In this document: piece after piece, positions 17,176 to 26,031 of the stretch
How the letters are laid out: the number at the start of each line of letters is the position of its first letter
Position numbering within the stretch: the stretch's first letter is position 1
NCBI RefSeq assembly: GCF_008930665.1
Contig: NZ_PQMG01000006.1
Span: 108,082-172,081, forward strand
DNA length: 64,000 nucleotides
Origin: Corynebacterium sp. 74A
GTDB taxonomy: Bacteria; Actinomycetota; Actinomycetes; Mycobacteriales; Mycobacteriaceae
Direction of reading: 5' to 3'
Notes under the pieces: model-generated
Seen by the model: only the letters and a program-made list of their open reading frames with translations
Told to the model about the DNA's origin: nothing
Databases searched by the model: none
Translations under genes and position numbers: made by a program

Positions 17176-18010
17176 CCGGCGGCAGATGGGTGTGGCTTGC
17201 GGGCAATGAGTTCGCCGTGCGGCACCATGAAATAGGCGCCGAGTTGACTGCCCCAGCGACGGAACGCATCGGCAATATCGTGTAATTCCTCCTCGCTGGC
17301 CCAGCCCTCGCGGAGAATCAGCGTGGAGAGTTGGGTGTTGCTGATGCGCTGCGCCCACGACTGAGACCACCAGGTGAGATCCTCGGGGTGCTGAATGGCC
17401 AGATCGCTGCGCCTATGCGGACCGGATGAATTCCTGCCTGCTCAGCCCAATACTTGAGCCGCACACCCGCGTCGGGATGACCGCCATTGTGGCGGGCAGC
17501 CAAAAGGTACAACTCGCGCCACCGCTCGAGTCGTGGATCGTGGGGCTACCAGCTAAAAGCGGTGTAATCAGCATCGCGCGCGGCAACAATGCCGTGAGGG
17601 CGGGTGACTCGCCACATGTGCTGTAGTACGAGCACAGGGTCGGCCACGTGCTGCAGCACCTGATGGGCATGAACAAGATCGAAAGAGTGTTCCGCATACG
17701 AAAGCTGGTGGGCGTCTTCTACCACCACCTCGACTGTGTTGATACCACGCTGCTCTAGGGTGCGGCGTCTCCACTCGGCAGCAGTATGATCAAGCTCAAC
17801 CGCCACTACTCGTCCGGGAGCCACCGCGTAGGCAAGATCAGCGGTGATGGTGCCGGCGCCCGATCCAATGTCCAGCACATCCATGCCTGGGCGTAGCATG
17901 CCGAGCAGTGTCCCCGCTGAGTTCTGGGCTGTGCGCTTGCTGTGTCCATCGATCACGGAGGCGTCATATCCGTGGGTGTAGGTGTGGTCACTCGGAAAAG
18001 GGCTCGTCAT
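17172..18010 (-). pseudogene. Decayed SAM-dependent methyltransferase
   Basis: The intact N-terminal part (18010 to 17549, 154 aa) is a class I methyltransferase with motif I VLDIGSGAGTITADL and later VEDAHQLSYAEHSFDLVHAHQ. A TAG at 17546-17548 interrupts it exactly where relatives have W-[YF]-P (TAFSW stop PHDPRLERW). Homology continues in the same frame (RWRELYLLAARHNGG) to about 17420. It then resumes one frame over with RSDLAIQHPEDLTWWSQSW and LGAYFMVPHGE, ending at a stop at 17172. That makes two lesions, a nonsense codon and a net -1 (or +2) shift. Corrected, the protein would be about 278 residues, the normal length for this family. Confidence 0.85.
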
Positions 18011-18301
18011 GTACCCGTCCTATCGGCTTCGGCCGTCGCACACCTCGGGTGCGAGATGCTGGTGCGTGGGGTGAGATAGTAGAAATGCTAAAAAACAGTA
18101 AAGGATAGTAAAGCACATCTGAAGCCCTAGAAGGTGCGGCGCAGGCGTGCGCAGGGTATCCCTTCATGGAGCAGCTGGTCGGGCCAGACCCTCTCCGTCA
18201 CCGCGAGCGAACGATGATCACGGCCGGTGGGGCACGGGCCGGTGGATGTCGAATTGCCCTTCATGCGTTCCTACCTGCGTAGTGGTGCCCGGCGGGAGCT
18301 T

Positions 18302-20716
18302 TTAACGGCGCAGCTGGGCTGTGGTTTTTCGGGTGGCTGGTGCGGTTCGGGGATCCTCCGGCCAGGGATGCTTGGGGTAGCGCCCGCGCATGTCGGCGCG
18401 CACATCTGCATAGGCGCCGTCCCAGAAGCGGGTGAGGTTATCGGTGATCGCTACGGGTCGCCCGGCAGGGGAAAGCAGTTCGAAGCGGATGCGCGTGCCG
18501 AGTACCTCGGGGCTGTCCTCGAGACCAAAGCATTCTTGGAGTTTGACCTGCACGCTGGGTTGCTTATCGCTGTAGTCCACGGGGATCGATCGCCCCGAGG
18601 GCACGGTGATACTGGCGGGCACATCCTTGTCGAAGTCTCGGGCCGCCGGCCAGGGCAGCAGAGCGGACAGCGCCTGGTGCATGTCGATCTCCGCCAGCGG
18701 CATGCCCTCGGCGAGCCGCGGATAGTGCATGCTCAACCAGATGGGCGCAGCGGCGATGAGGCCCGCATCGCTTATATCCGGCCACTGCGGGTCGTGGGCG
18801 TGATAGAAGGCCATGCGCTGGCGAAGCTGCGTAGCGGTGGCACTCCAGTGGAAATCTCGCAGCCCATCCCGTTCGAGAGCATGGGCGAGTGCTTCTTCTA
18901 CCTGATCCACGGGCACGGCGGTGGGGGTGGAAGCCAGCTCGATTGCGCCGATGCGTCGGATCCTGCGGGCGCTGAGCTTTCCTTGGCGTACCTGCACCGT
19001 GGTGGTGTTAGTGGGCGGATACAGCTGATGTATCTCCTGTTCATCGACCGCCGCGGCGCGACGAATAATAGGCAGCGCCTGCTGGTTGGTGCCGCGGCTC
19101 ATCTCCGCTACAGCCAGCCACCGGGCGCCGCGCAGGTGCGCATCCATCAGTCGCGCCCGCGTGCCGCCGGTGGTGAGATAGATGTGCTGGTCGGCATCGA
19201 CTAGGCGGGCCACCATATCCGGCAAGGCCAATGCGATCACCCCGCCGGCGGATAATTGCTGCATATCTCCGGTCTGCTTGGCGGAAGCCGCCTCGGCGAT
19301 TCGGGTAAAACGGCGGGTCTCTCGCATCACCTGCGGCGAGTTGCTTGGGGTGCTGAGATCCGTGGAGCTGCCCACGGTGAGCTCGGCCAGCACCGGCGCG
19401 GCAGCGGGGCCTGCCTGCAGCAGCGCGTGGGCACAGCGCGGGTCCGCGGGGATGGTAGAGATCCTGCGGCCATGCTCAGTGATCGCCCCATGCTTATCGA
19501 CGGCACCTATCCCGCGCAGCACCTCCTCCGCAGCGGCCAGCGCGGCCGGCGGGGGAGCATCGAGAAGCGGAAAGCCCTCGCCCCGAGGGCTGCCCCAGCT
19601 AGCCAAGGTGAGCGCCGCCTGCGTGAGATCAGAGGTGGCGATCTCTGGGGCGGGATAGGCGGCTGCGGCAGCATAACTACGCTGCTCGCACAGCCGAATC
19701 GCGGTGCCGGGCCCGAGTCGTCCGGCGCGGCCGGCGCGCTGATCCATGGCCGAGCGCGCGGCGGTGATGGTGATCAGCCCCGTCATGGCGCGGAGATTGT
19801 CGCGGCGCGGCACCCGTGCCAAGCCCGCATCCACCACGGTGTGCACCCCGGGCACGGTCAGAGAGGACTCCGCAATCGAGGTGGCCAGCACAATCCGCGG
19901 TTCGTTGCCGCCGCGCACGATCGCCGCTTGGTCTTTCGCACTCAGCCCGCCATGCAGCTGCGCATGCGGGCCGTGCAGCTGCTCGGCCACTCGCTCGATT
20001 TCCCGACGCCCCGGTAAGAAAACCAGCACTGAGCCATCGAACTCGGCCAGCGCCTCATCGACCACCCGCGCTGTCCACGACAAAAACTCTGGGGTCACCC
20101 CCCGCTCGTCGAGGCGCGCCGGGCCGGGTTGATAGCGGATATCTACCGGATGGAGGGCGGCGTCTACCTGGTGCAGGGTGGCGTCGATAAGCGTGGCGAA
20201 GGCGCGGGCATCCACGGTGGCGGACATCGCCACAAGCTGCAGGTCTTCGCGCAATAGGCGCAGTTCGGCGAGCATGCCGAGGGCAAGGTCGGTGTCGAGA
20301 TTGCGTTCATGTACCTCGTCGAGGATGACGGCGTCGATACCGGAGAGTTCGGGATCGCTGAGTAGCATGCGCACCAGCACGCCCGGGGTCACAAACTCGA
20401 TGAGCCGACCCGCTTCGCTCTGGCCGCGCACCGCGAAACCGATATCTGTGCGGGGACCGTGATGCAGCTGGCGCAGGCGCTGGGCGGCGGCGATCACCGC
20501 CACTCGCCGCGGCGCTGTCACCAGTACTTTCCCGGAATGTGACTGCTCATGCAGCAGATTGGCGACCGCCGGCGGGATCAGGGTGGTTTTACCCGTACCG
20601 GGCGGGGCGTGCACCACAGTGGCACCGCTCTGGGTCAGACGCTGCTGAAAGAGCGCGATATCGCGGGCCACGGGCAGCCCAGCGCCAATCGCTCCAAGAT
20701 CACAGGGAAGGGTCAT
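18302..20716 (-). CDS. hrpB: ATP-dependent RNA helicase HrpB
   Basis: An 804-residue DEAH-box helicase. Motifs in order: Walker A PPGTGKTT (Lys43), TAPRRVAVIAAAQR (Ia), DEVHERN (133-139, motif II), SATVDARAF (III), SIAESSLTVPGV (V) and QRAGRAGRLGPG (VI). A helicase-associated region follows, then the HrpB-specific C-terminal domain with PSGRSIPVDYSDKQPSVQVKL (split). HrpB is common in bacteria but its cellular task is unclear. Two copies of motif-like sequence TTATCGAC lie inside (19492 and, reverse, 20177). It stands alone on the minus strand. Confidence 0.93.
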   Translation of the reverse strand: MTLPCDLGAIGAGLPVARDIALFQQRLTQSGATVVHAPPGTGKTTLIPPAVANLLHEQSHSGKVLVTAPRRVAVIAAAQRLRQLHHGPRTDIGFAVRGQSEAGRLIEFVTPGVLVRMLLSDPELSGIDAVILDEVHERNLDTDLALGMLAELRLLREDLQLVAMSATVDARAFATLIDATLHQVDAALHPVDIRYQPGPARLDERGVTPEFLSWTARVVDEALAEFDGSVLVFLPGRREIERVAEQLHGPHAQLHGGLSAKDQAAIVRGGNEPRIVLATSIAESSLTVPGVHTVVDAGLARVPRRDNLRAMTGLITITAARSAMDQRAGRAGRLGPGTAIRLCEQRSYAAAAAYPAPEIATSDLTQAALTLASWGSPRGEGFPLLDAPPPAALAAAEEVLRGIGAVDKHGAITEHGRRISTIPADPRCAHALLQAGPAAAPVLAELTVGSSTDLSTPSNSPQVMRETRRFTRIAEAASAKQTGDMQQLSAGGVIALALPDMVARLVDADQHIYLTTGGTRARLMDAHLRGARWLAVAEMSRGTNQQALPIIRRAAAVDEQEIHQLYPPTNTTTVQVRQGKLSARRIRRIGAIELASTPTAVPVDQVEEALAHALERDGLRDFHWSATATQLRQRMAFYHAHDPQWPDISDAGLIAAAPIWLSMHYPRLAEGMPLAEIDMHQALSALLPWPAARDFDKDVPASITVPSGRSIPVDYSDKQPSVQVKLQECFGLEDSPEVLGTRIRFELLSPAGRPVAITDNLTRFWDGAYADVRADMRGRYPKHPWPEDPRTAPATRKTTAQLRR
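20177..20192 (-). repeat. Copy of dispersed motif GCTTATCGACGCCACC
   Basis: Exact 16-mer on the minus strand inside hrpB, identical to the copy at 38804. Confidence 0.8.
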
Positions 20717-20968
20717 GGTGCAGAGGCTAGCCGTAGTGTCGGGGTGAGCGTGGGATGTTAGGGGTGCTGCTACTGGGAATCGTGGAGGTTGTGGTTGTGC
20801 ACCTCATGGTGAGCAATGGCGTGCTCGGGCAGATGAATGTGCAGATAACGTGCACACATCCTGTTGTTGTCGAGGACATATCGCTGGGATTTCACGAGGT
20901 CACACGGCTAGATATCTATTGTGATCAGCCCGGTATTCTCCTAGCGGCTCGCCCCTAGCTGCTCTGAC

Positions 20969-21631
20969 CTAGCGCTTGGTGATGGTGCGTCGATAATCCA
21001 TGGCGCGCACCGGCACCCCATCCGGAAGCTCGTCGCGCTCCCACTTCTCCTGGCTATCCTCGAGCGTATCGACCACCCGCGCCGGCACCCCTAGCGCTAA
21101 GGAATCGGCAGGAATATCGGTGGTGACGATCGCCCCAGCCCCGATCACCGAGCGGGCCCCGATCCGCACCCCAGGCAGAACCGTTACTCCAGCGCCGATC
21201 CATGCATCCTCCTCGATGGTGATCGGGGCGGCCTTTTCCCAGCCATGGCGGCGCATTTCCACGTCATAGACCGGATGATTCACAGTGATCAGCCGGACAT
21301 CGGGGCCGATCAGTGCACCCTTTTCAATGGTCACGGGCGCGGAATCTAAAATAGTGACCTTGGCGTTAATAAATACCTCGGGGCCGATGAAGGTATTGCG
21401 CCCGTATTCGATAAAGGCCGGTGCCACCACTGTGGAACCGCCGCCGACAGCGCCCAGCCACTCCTCGGCGATGGCGCGGGCCCGCTCGGGGTGGCGCTCC
21501 TCATTGAAATCACGCATCAGATTCTGGGAGCGGCGGTGCACCGCGTTGAGGGTGGCATTGTCGATGGGTAGATGCCATTCCCCCTTCGCCATCTGCTCGA
21601 AGCTGGAATAGGTACCGACATCAAAGCTCAT
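20969..21631 (-). CDS. Sugar O-acetyltransferase, maltose/galactoside type
   Basis: A 220-residue acetyl-CoA-dependent transferase of the LacA/Maa/NodL group. The N-terminal helical cap (MAKGEWHLPIDNATL, NLMRDFNEE) is typical of maltose acetyltransferases. It is followed by a left-handed beta helix with VFINAKVTILDSAPVTIEKG, the catalytic His in LITVNHPVYD, and WIGAGVTVLPGVRIGARSVIGAG (in parts). The C-terminal extension ERDELPDGVPVRAMDYRRT is longer than in E. coli Maa. It probably acetylates sugars or cell-wall precursors; the acceptor is unknown. It stands alone. Confidence 0.85.
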   Translation of the reverse strand: MSFDVGTYSSFEQMAKGEWHLPIDNATLNAVHRRSQNLMRDFNEERHPERARAIAEEWLGAVGGGSTVVAPAFIEYGRNTFIGPEVFINAKVTILDSAPVTIEKGALIGPDVRLITVNHPVYDVEMRRHGWEKAAPITIEEDAWIGAGVTVLPGVRIGARSVIGAGAIVTTDIPADSLALGVPARVVDTLEDSQEKWERDELPDGVPVRAMDYRRTITKR

Positions 21632-21829
21632 AATGCCCCATTCTAGGAGGCGAGGATGGGCGGCATCGCATGGGTGAGCCGCGCCGCCGCGGCTGGGCGA
21701 GCGCCTGCGGGGGTGAGGGCATTACCGCGCCGGCGGGGAGCTATCGCCGCAGATAAGAGCGGTGGGAGTCGGTGCCACCGGCAGTAGGGGGTGGGGCGAG
21801 TGTCCGGGGTTTTTTCTAGAGTGCAAGGC

Positions 21830-22441
21830 ATGAACACCACCGCAGATCACACAGCAGTATTCAGCCCCGAGCAGCGCGGTCTCACCCAAGGTGAGGATGG
21901 GCGCTGGCGTATTCCTTGGGGCAACCAGAGCGCCCAGTTGCGCGATTACTATGACAACGAATGGGCGCATCCGGTGCGCGATGAGCGTGGGATATATGAA
22001 CGCCTCGTGCTCGAAGGCTTCCAAGCGGGCTTATCCTGGCGAACGATCCTGCAGAAACGCCCCGCTTTCCGGCAGGCCTTTGTTCATTTCGACCCCGAGA
22101 AAGTCGCAGCCTTCGACGAGGCAGACATACAGCGCCTGCTGGAGAACCCAGCGATTATCCGCAACCGCGTCAAGATCACCGCAGCGATCAGCAATGCGCA
22201 GGTGCTGCTGCGCACCCGCGAGAGTGCGCCGTTGCCGGAGCTGCTTGCCCGCTACCAGCAGCCCCTCGGCAGCCGCTTTGCTCATGTGGATCACATCCCC
22301 ACCACCAGCCCCGAGGCTGCAGAATTAGCCCGCGAACTCAAAAGCCTTGGGTATCGTTTTGTAGGGCCCACCACCTGCTATGCGCTCATGCAGGCGAGTG
22401 GGCTAGTGGAAACACGAGTGGAGGGAGAATCTCGATGCTGA
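21830..22441 (+). CDS. tag: DNA-3-methyladenine glycosylase I
   Basis: A 203-residue base-excision enzyme that removes 3-methyladenine from alkylated DNA. Family marks are YYDNEWAHPVRDERGIYERL (normally YHDxEWG; Ala replaces Gly here), LEGFQAGLSWRTILQKR with the aromatic base pocket, and the C-terminal LKSLGYRFVGPTTCYALMQ. The zinc-snap His/Cys near the C-terminus is only partly recognisable. The ATG at 21830 is used because the conserved block follows; an upstream in-frame start lacks homology. Its stop overlaps the start of the next gene (ATGCTGA), so the two are translationally coupled. Confidence 0.92.
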   Translation: MNTTADHTAVFSPEQRGLTQGEDGRWRIPWGNQSAQLRDYYDNEWAHPVRDERGIYERLVLEGFQAGLSWRTILQKRPAFRQAFVHFDPEKVAAFDEADIQRLLENPAIIRNRVKITAAISNAQVLLRTRESAPLPELLARYQQPLGSRFAHVDHIPTTSPEAAELARELKSLGYRFVGPTTCYALMQASGLVETRVEGESRC

Positions 22442-23202
22442 AGAAGAAACAGCTCACGATCAACGGCGTCACTGGGGTGCTCACGCTGCCCGCCCAGCCC
22501 AGCGAGACCCTCGTGGTGATGGCGCATTGCTTCGGCTGCAGCAAAGAAACCAAAATCCTGGTGAAACTAGCCCGCTTCCTCGCCGGCCACGGCTACGGCT
22601 CCGTGCGCATGGATTTCTCGCGGCATCTCTACTCCACCTATATCGAGGAACTCGAGGGCGTCTCTCGGGTCATGCTTGGCGACGCAGCCGCAGCTGGCAG
22701 CAGCGCGGGGGAACTGGAGGAGCTGCCGCGGTTTTCTCAGGTGATCCTCCTCGGGCATTCGCTCGGCGGGCTGGCGGTGCTCAGCGCCGCAGCGCGTAGC
22801 CGCAGCACGGGGCTGGGGGAGCACCTGCAGGGTGTGGTGGCGCTGTCCGCCCCAGCCACCGCCCATCACGTGGAGGCTGCGGCCGCCGATGTGCCCGATC
22901 TGGACCCCGGGTTGGTGGATGAAACCTTTGTGCAGGATGTCGCTGCCACCGCGGCCACCGAATTCAGTGACTGCGACGTGCCGGTGCTGATTGTGCACCC
23001 CGATGAGGACCCAGTGGTAGGAATCGAGCATGGTCGGCGACTGCACGAGCTACTGCCGGACAGCGAGCTCGTGGTGGTGCCAAAGTGCACGGATCACATG
23101 TTCGTTTCCGACGCGGCGCGCACAGCCGTCGAGGAGGCCGTGGGCAGATGGCTACCCCAGCACGCTGCAACGCCAGCGGATTCCCATCCACAGCAGCGCT
23201 GA
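22435..23202 (+). CDS. Alpha/beta hydrolase, OsmC-associated type
   Basis: A 255-residue cytoplasmic hydrolase. The oxyanion segment AHCFGCSKETKI matches the HCFTCSKD form seen in hydrolases that often precede or are fused to OsmC proteins. The nucleophile is GHSLGG, the acid is in VLIVHPDEDPVV, and the His is in CTDHMFVSD. No OsmC gene is adjacent; instead it overlaps tag by 7 bases. The substrate is unknown. Confidence 0.82.
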   Translation: MLKKKQLTINGVTGVLTLPAQPSETLVVMAHCFGCSKETKILVKLARFLAGHGYGSVRMDFSRHLYSTYIEELEGVSRVMLGDAAAAGSSAGELEELPRFSQVILLGHSLGGLAVLSAAARSRSTGLGEHLQGVVALSAPATAHHVEAAAADVPDLDPGLVDETFVQDVAATAATEFSDCDVPVLIVHPDEDPVVGIEHGRRLHELLPDSELVVVPKCTDHMFVSDAARTAVEEAVGRWLPQHAATPADSHPQQR

Positions 23203-23266
23203 GCCGCCCAGCCAGATCCCGTCTCAGCGGGTGGATAGTGCCCCCGCGGTGGCGAATTTTGCCATA

Positions 23267-24031
23267 ATGGCCGCTATGGCCGAAAACACAGCGCATGAGC
23301 ACTATCCGCACCTGAACACGCAGGGCCGCACCGCCGTGGTGACGGGAGCCTCCGCCGGTATCGGCGCGGCCTGCGCCCGCGCCCTCGCCGCCGATGGCTG
23401 GACCGTGATCCTCGGGGCGCGACGGCAGCAACCACTCGAGGAACTCGCGCACGAGATCGGCGGTATCGCCCTGCCGCTGGATGTCACCGATGAAGCATCC
23501 GTGGAGAGTTTCTGCTCCCAGATTTCCCGCTGCGATCTGCTGGTAAATAACGCCGGCGGCGCCAAGGGGCTGGACTCTGTAGAAGAAGGGCGCATCGAGG
23601 AATGGCAGTGGATGTATGAGGTCAATGTGCTCGGCACGGTGCGTCTCACCCAGGCCTTGTTGCCGCTGCTGCGTCAGGCCCCCGAGGGTGCTGGGCAGAT
23701 CATCAACATGAGCTCGGTTGCCGGACACACCGCCTACGCCGGTGGCGGTGGCTATAACGCCGCGAAGTTCGGGGTGGCCGCGCTTACTCGAGCGTTGCGT
23801 ATCGAAACCCGCGAGGAACCCATTCGCGTGGTGGAGGTATGCCCGGGCCGGGTAGAGACAGACTTTTCTCTCAACCGTTTCCGCGGCGATCAGAGCCAAG
23901 CCGAGAAGGTCTATGCCGATAAGCTCAACCTCTCGGCCGAAGACATTGCAGAAACGGTGCGCTGGATCGCTGCCCTGCCCGCGCATATGAACGTCGATCA
24001 GATCACGCTGCGGCCTCGGGATCAGATCTAG
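23267..24031 (+). CDS. Short-chain dehydrogenase, YdfG/serine-dehydrogenase-like
   Basis: A 254-residue SDR oxidoreductase. TGASAGIG is the cofactor-binding turn, GARRQQP after beta2 has an Arg that favours NADP(H), NNAGG follows, MSSVAG holds the catalytic Ser, and YNAAK is the catalytic Tyr-Lys pair. The end ADLAYAV-like strand is replaced by MNVDQITLRPRDQ, typical of the YdfG group (3-hydroxy acid and L-allo-threonine dehydrogenases). ATG 23267 and ATG 23276 are both possible starts; neither has a strong ribosome site. Confidence 0.88.
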   Translation: MAAMAENTAHEHYPHLNTQGRTAVVTGASAGIGAACARALAADGWTVILGARRQQPLEELAHEIGGIALPLDVTDEASVESFCSQISRCDLLVNNAGGAKGLDSVEEGRIEEWQWMYEVNVLGTVRLTQALLPLLRQAPEGAGQIINMSSVAGHTAYAGGGGYNAAKFGVAALTRALRIETREEPIRVVEVCPGRVETDFSLNRFRGDQSQAEKVYADKLNLSAEDIAETVRWIAALPAHMNVDQITLRPRDQI

Positions 24032-24112
24032 CGGCCAGCCTGTACGCAGCGTGTTCACCGCTGCCCAGCACTGTCTCGCCACCGCCTCGTCGCTTCCGGA
24101 AGAAAGGCCCTC

Positions 24113-24784
24113 GTGTTCAGCTCTCTCGCTAGCCTCTGCGCGGTGTGGATAGTGGCACTCGCATCCCCAGGGCCGGATGTCTTTCAAATTCTGCGCATCG
24201 CCTCCCGGCACCGGCGCGCCGGGGTGCTCGTGGCCCTAGGTATCTGTCTGGGCAATACGGTGTGGATTCTCGCCTCGCTCGCAGGCCTCTCGGCACTGGT
24301 CACCACCCACCCAGGGCTAATGAATCTGCTCAAACTCATCGGTGGCGCCTACCTGCTCTATCTCGGCATGCGGGCCCTCTCTGCGGCGCTTGGCCCCTAT
24401 TGGTCAGGGCGGCGTCGTCGCCATGCGCAGGGTGCTGCGGACGCGAAGGAAACAACACCGCCTGACGCCTTGCCCCGCAGCACGGCGGCGCAGCTGCGGC
24501 TGGGGATGGCCACCAACCTCTCCAATCCCAAGGCCATCCTGTTTTTCGGGGCCGTATTTGCCCAGTTCATCTCGGCAGACAGCGCCTTAGGGGAACAAGT
24601 ACTCATCGTGCTGTGTCTCGAGATAATCCAGCTGCTGTGGTTTCCCGGGGTGGCGCTGGCGGTCAGCACGGTCAGCGCCACGCTGCGCCGCTATGCTGCG
24701 GTCATCGATACTCTCAGTGGCACCGTCTTTGCCGGTTTCGGCTGCTATATGTGCCTCACGGGGGCGGCGGCGTTACTCGCCTAG
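24113..24784 (+). CDS. LysE-family amino acid exporter
   Basis: A 223-residue membrane protein with about six hydrophobic helices and the RhtB/LysE mark SPGPDVFQILRIASRHRRAG near residues 18-37, followed by LGICLGNTVW. NLSNPKAILFFGAVFAQF is the conserved central helix pair. It exports amino acids or related metabolites; specificity cannot be read. The start is GTG at 24113, preceded by AGAAAGG. Confidence 0.88.
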   Translation: MFSSLASLCAVWIVALASPGPDVFQILRIASRHRRAGVLVALGICLGNTVWILASLAGLSALVTTHPGLMNLLKLIGGAYLLYLGMRALSAALGPYWSGRRRRHAQGAADAKETTPPDALPRSTAAQLRLGMATNLSNPKAILFFGAVFAQFISADSALGEQVLIVLCLEIIQLLWFPGVALAVSTVSATLRRYAAVIDTLSGTVFAGFGCYMCLTGAAALLA

Positions 24785-24854
24785 GTGTGGCCGCGAGCCG
24801 CGGCGTAGCGCGGTGCGCCACAGTGTCTGGGGCGCTGACTACACTGAAGACACG

Positions 24855-25154
24855 ATGAACAATTCACATGTAATTGATGTTGCGATTAAGACCGAGACCA
24901 TTAAGCTCGGGCAGTTCGTGAAGCTCGCCAACCTTGTCGAGACCGGCGGTGCGGCCAAGACCGCTATCGCCGAGGGCGAGGTGTATGTCAACGATGAGCA
25001 AGAAACTCGCCGCGGCAAAACTCTGCACGCCGGTGATGTGGTGCGCGTCGGTGGACTGCAGGCACGGGTGTCTACCTCTGATGATGAGGATGACTTCTTT
25101 GATGAGGCCACCGCGAATGATGACTTCGACCCTGAGAAGTGGAGGAATCTCTAA
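24855..25154 (+). CDS. S4-domain RNA-binding protein, YbcJ-like
   Basis: A 99-residue protein with one S4 domain (about residues 12-70: IKLGQFVKLANLVETGGAAK, then AIAEGEVYVNDEQETRRGKTL). An acidic tail (DDEDDFFDEATANDDFD) follows. Relatives include E. coli YbcJ and the RqcH/RqcP-type S4 proteins. It probably binds structured RNA, perhaps ribosomal. The ATG at 24855 gives exactly the family N-terminus. The VOC gene starts 3 bases after its stop. Confidence 0.87.
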   Translation: MNNSHVIDVAIKTETIKLGQFVKLANLVETGGAAKTAIAEGEVYVNDEQETRRGKTLHAGDVVRVGGLQARVSTSDDEDDFFDEATANDDFDPEKWRNL

Positions 25155-25157
25155 GCC

Positions 25158-26000
25158 ATGCCAGCATTCATGGGCCAGGACGGGATGCCCTATTGGATCG
25201 ATCTGTCCACCTCGGAGTTGCGCAAGGCGCGCTATTTCTACTCCAAGGTGTGCGGCTGGGACTACACCGAGCTCTCCTCGGGCTATCTGCTTGCCACGAA
25301 AAACGGGATGCCAGTGGCAGGCCTGGTGGCCAAGCCGGAGGATTCGCAGCAGCCCGATAGTTGGGTGACGTATTTCCTCACCTCGGACATTAACCATGTG
25401 GTCGAGCGCGTTCCTGAGCTCGGGGGGCGCTGCCTCACCGAGCCGCTGCCCACCAGCCAAGGCCAGATGGTGGTGATCGCCGATAGCTCCGGCGCGTTAT
25501 TCGGTGTGATCCAGCCAGACGGCGAGGAGCGTTTCGTGGCCGCGGGCGAGCCGGGCACGAGCGTGTGGCATGAGTTGACCACCGTGACCAATCACGAGGA
25601 CACACTGAAGTTTTATGCCGAGCTTTTCGAGTGGAATCTGCACACCGTGGAGAACGACGCCGGCCAGAGCTACACCATGGCATTGGCTGATGGCGCGGCC
25701 TTTGCTGGATTCTTTGATGCCGCCGGCCAGTTCCCGCCCCAGGTGCCGAGCTTTTGGCAGTCCTTCCTTGGCGTGGAGGATCTGCGCCTTGCGGTGCAGA
25801 TGGTGGAGGATCTCGGCGGCGAGGTGATTCGCCCGCCCATGAACTCCGATTTTGGGGCGCTGGCTTTGGTCGCGGATTCCACCGGCGCGGTGGTCACCCT
25901 CGTGGAGGTCGACGAACCCCAGGAGGAAGAATTCCTCGACGAGGCCGCGCCGCTGCACGATATTGATGTGGAGCAGCTGCGCAAGGACATCCAGAACTAG
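25158..26000 (+). CDS. VOC-family protein with two glyoxalase-like domains
   Basis: A 280-residue protein made of two vicinal-oxygen-chelate modules (about 12-125 and 135-255). Each begins with a strand and helix ending in FYSKVCGWDYTEL or FYAELFEWNLHTV. Actinobacterial relatives include antibiotic-biosynthesis hydroxylase-like proteins (CFP30B type). The metal ligands are not all recognisable, so enzymatic activity is uncertain. Probably co-transcribed with the S4 gene. Confidence 0.85.
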   Translation: MPAFMGQDGMPYWIDLSTSELRKARYFYSKVCGWDYTELSSGYLLATKNGMPVAGLVAKPEDSQQPDSWVTYFLTSDINHVVERVPELGGRCLTEPLPTSQGQMVVIADSSGALFGVIQPDGEERFVAAGEPGTSVWHELTTVTNHEDTLKFYAELFEWNLHTVENDAGQSYTMALADGAAFAGFFDAAGQFPPQVPSFWQSFLGVEDLRLAVQMVEDLGGEVIRPPMNSDFGALALVADSTGAVVTLVEVDEPQEEEFLDEAAPLHDIDVEQLRKDIQN

Positions 26001-26001
26001 C

Positions 26002-26017
26002 GCTTGTCGACGCCACC
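26002..26017 (+). repeat. Variant of dispersed motif (GCTTGTCGACGCCACC)
   Basis: One mismatch (A to G) from the consensus, directly after the VOC stop codon, between convergent genes. Confidence 0.6.
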
Positions 26018-26031
26018 TCGCCGCTATCCCC

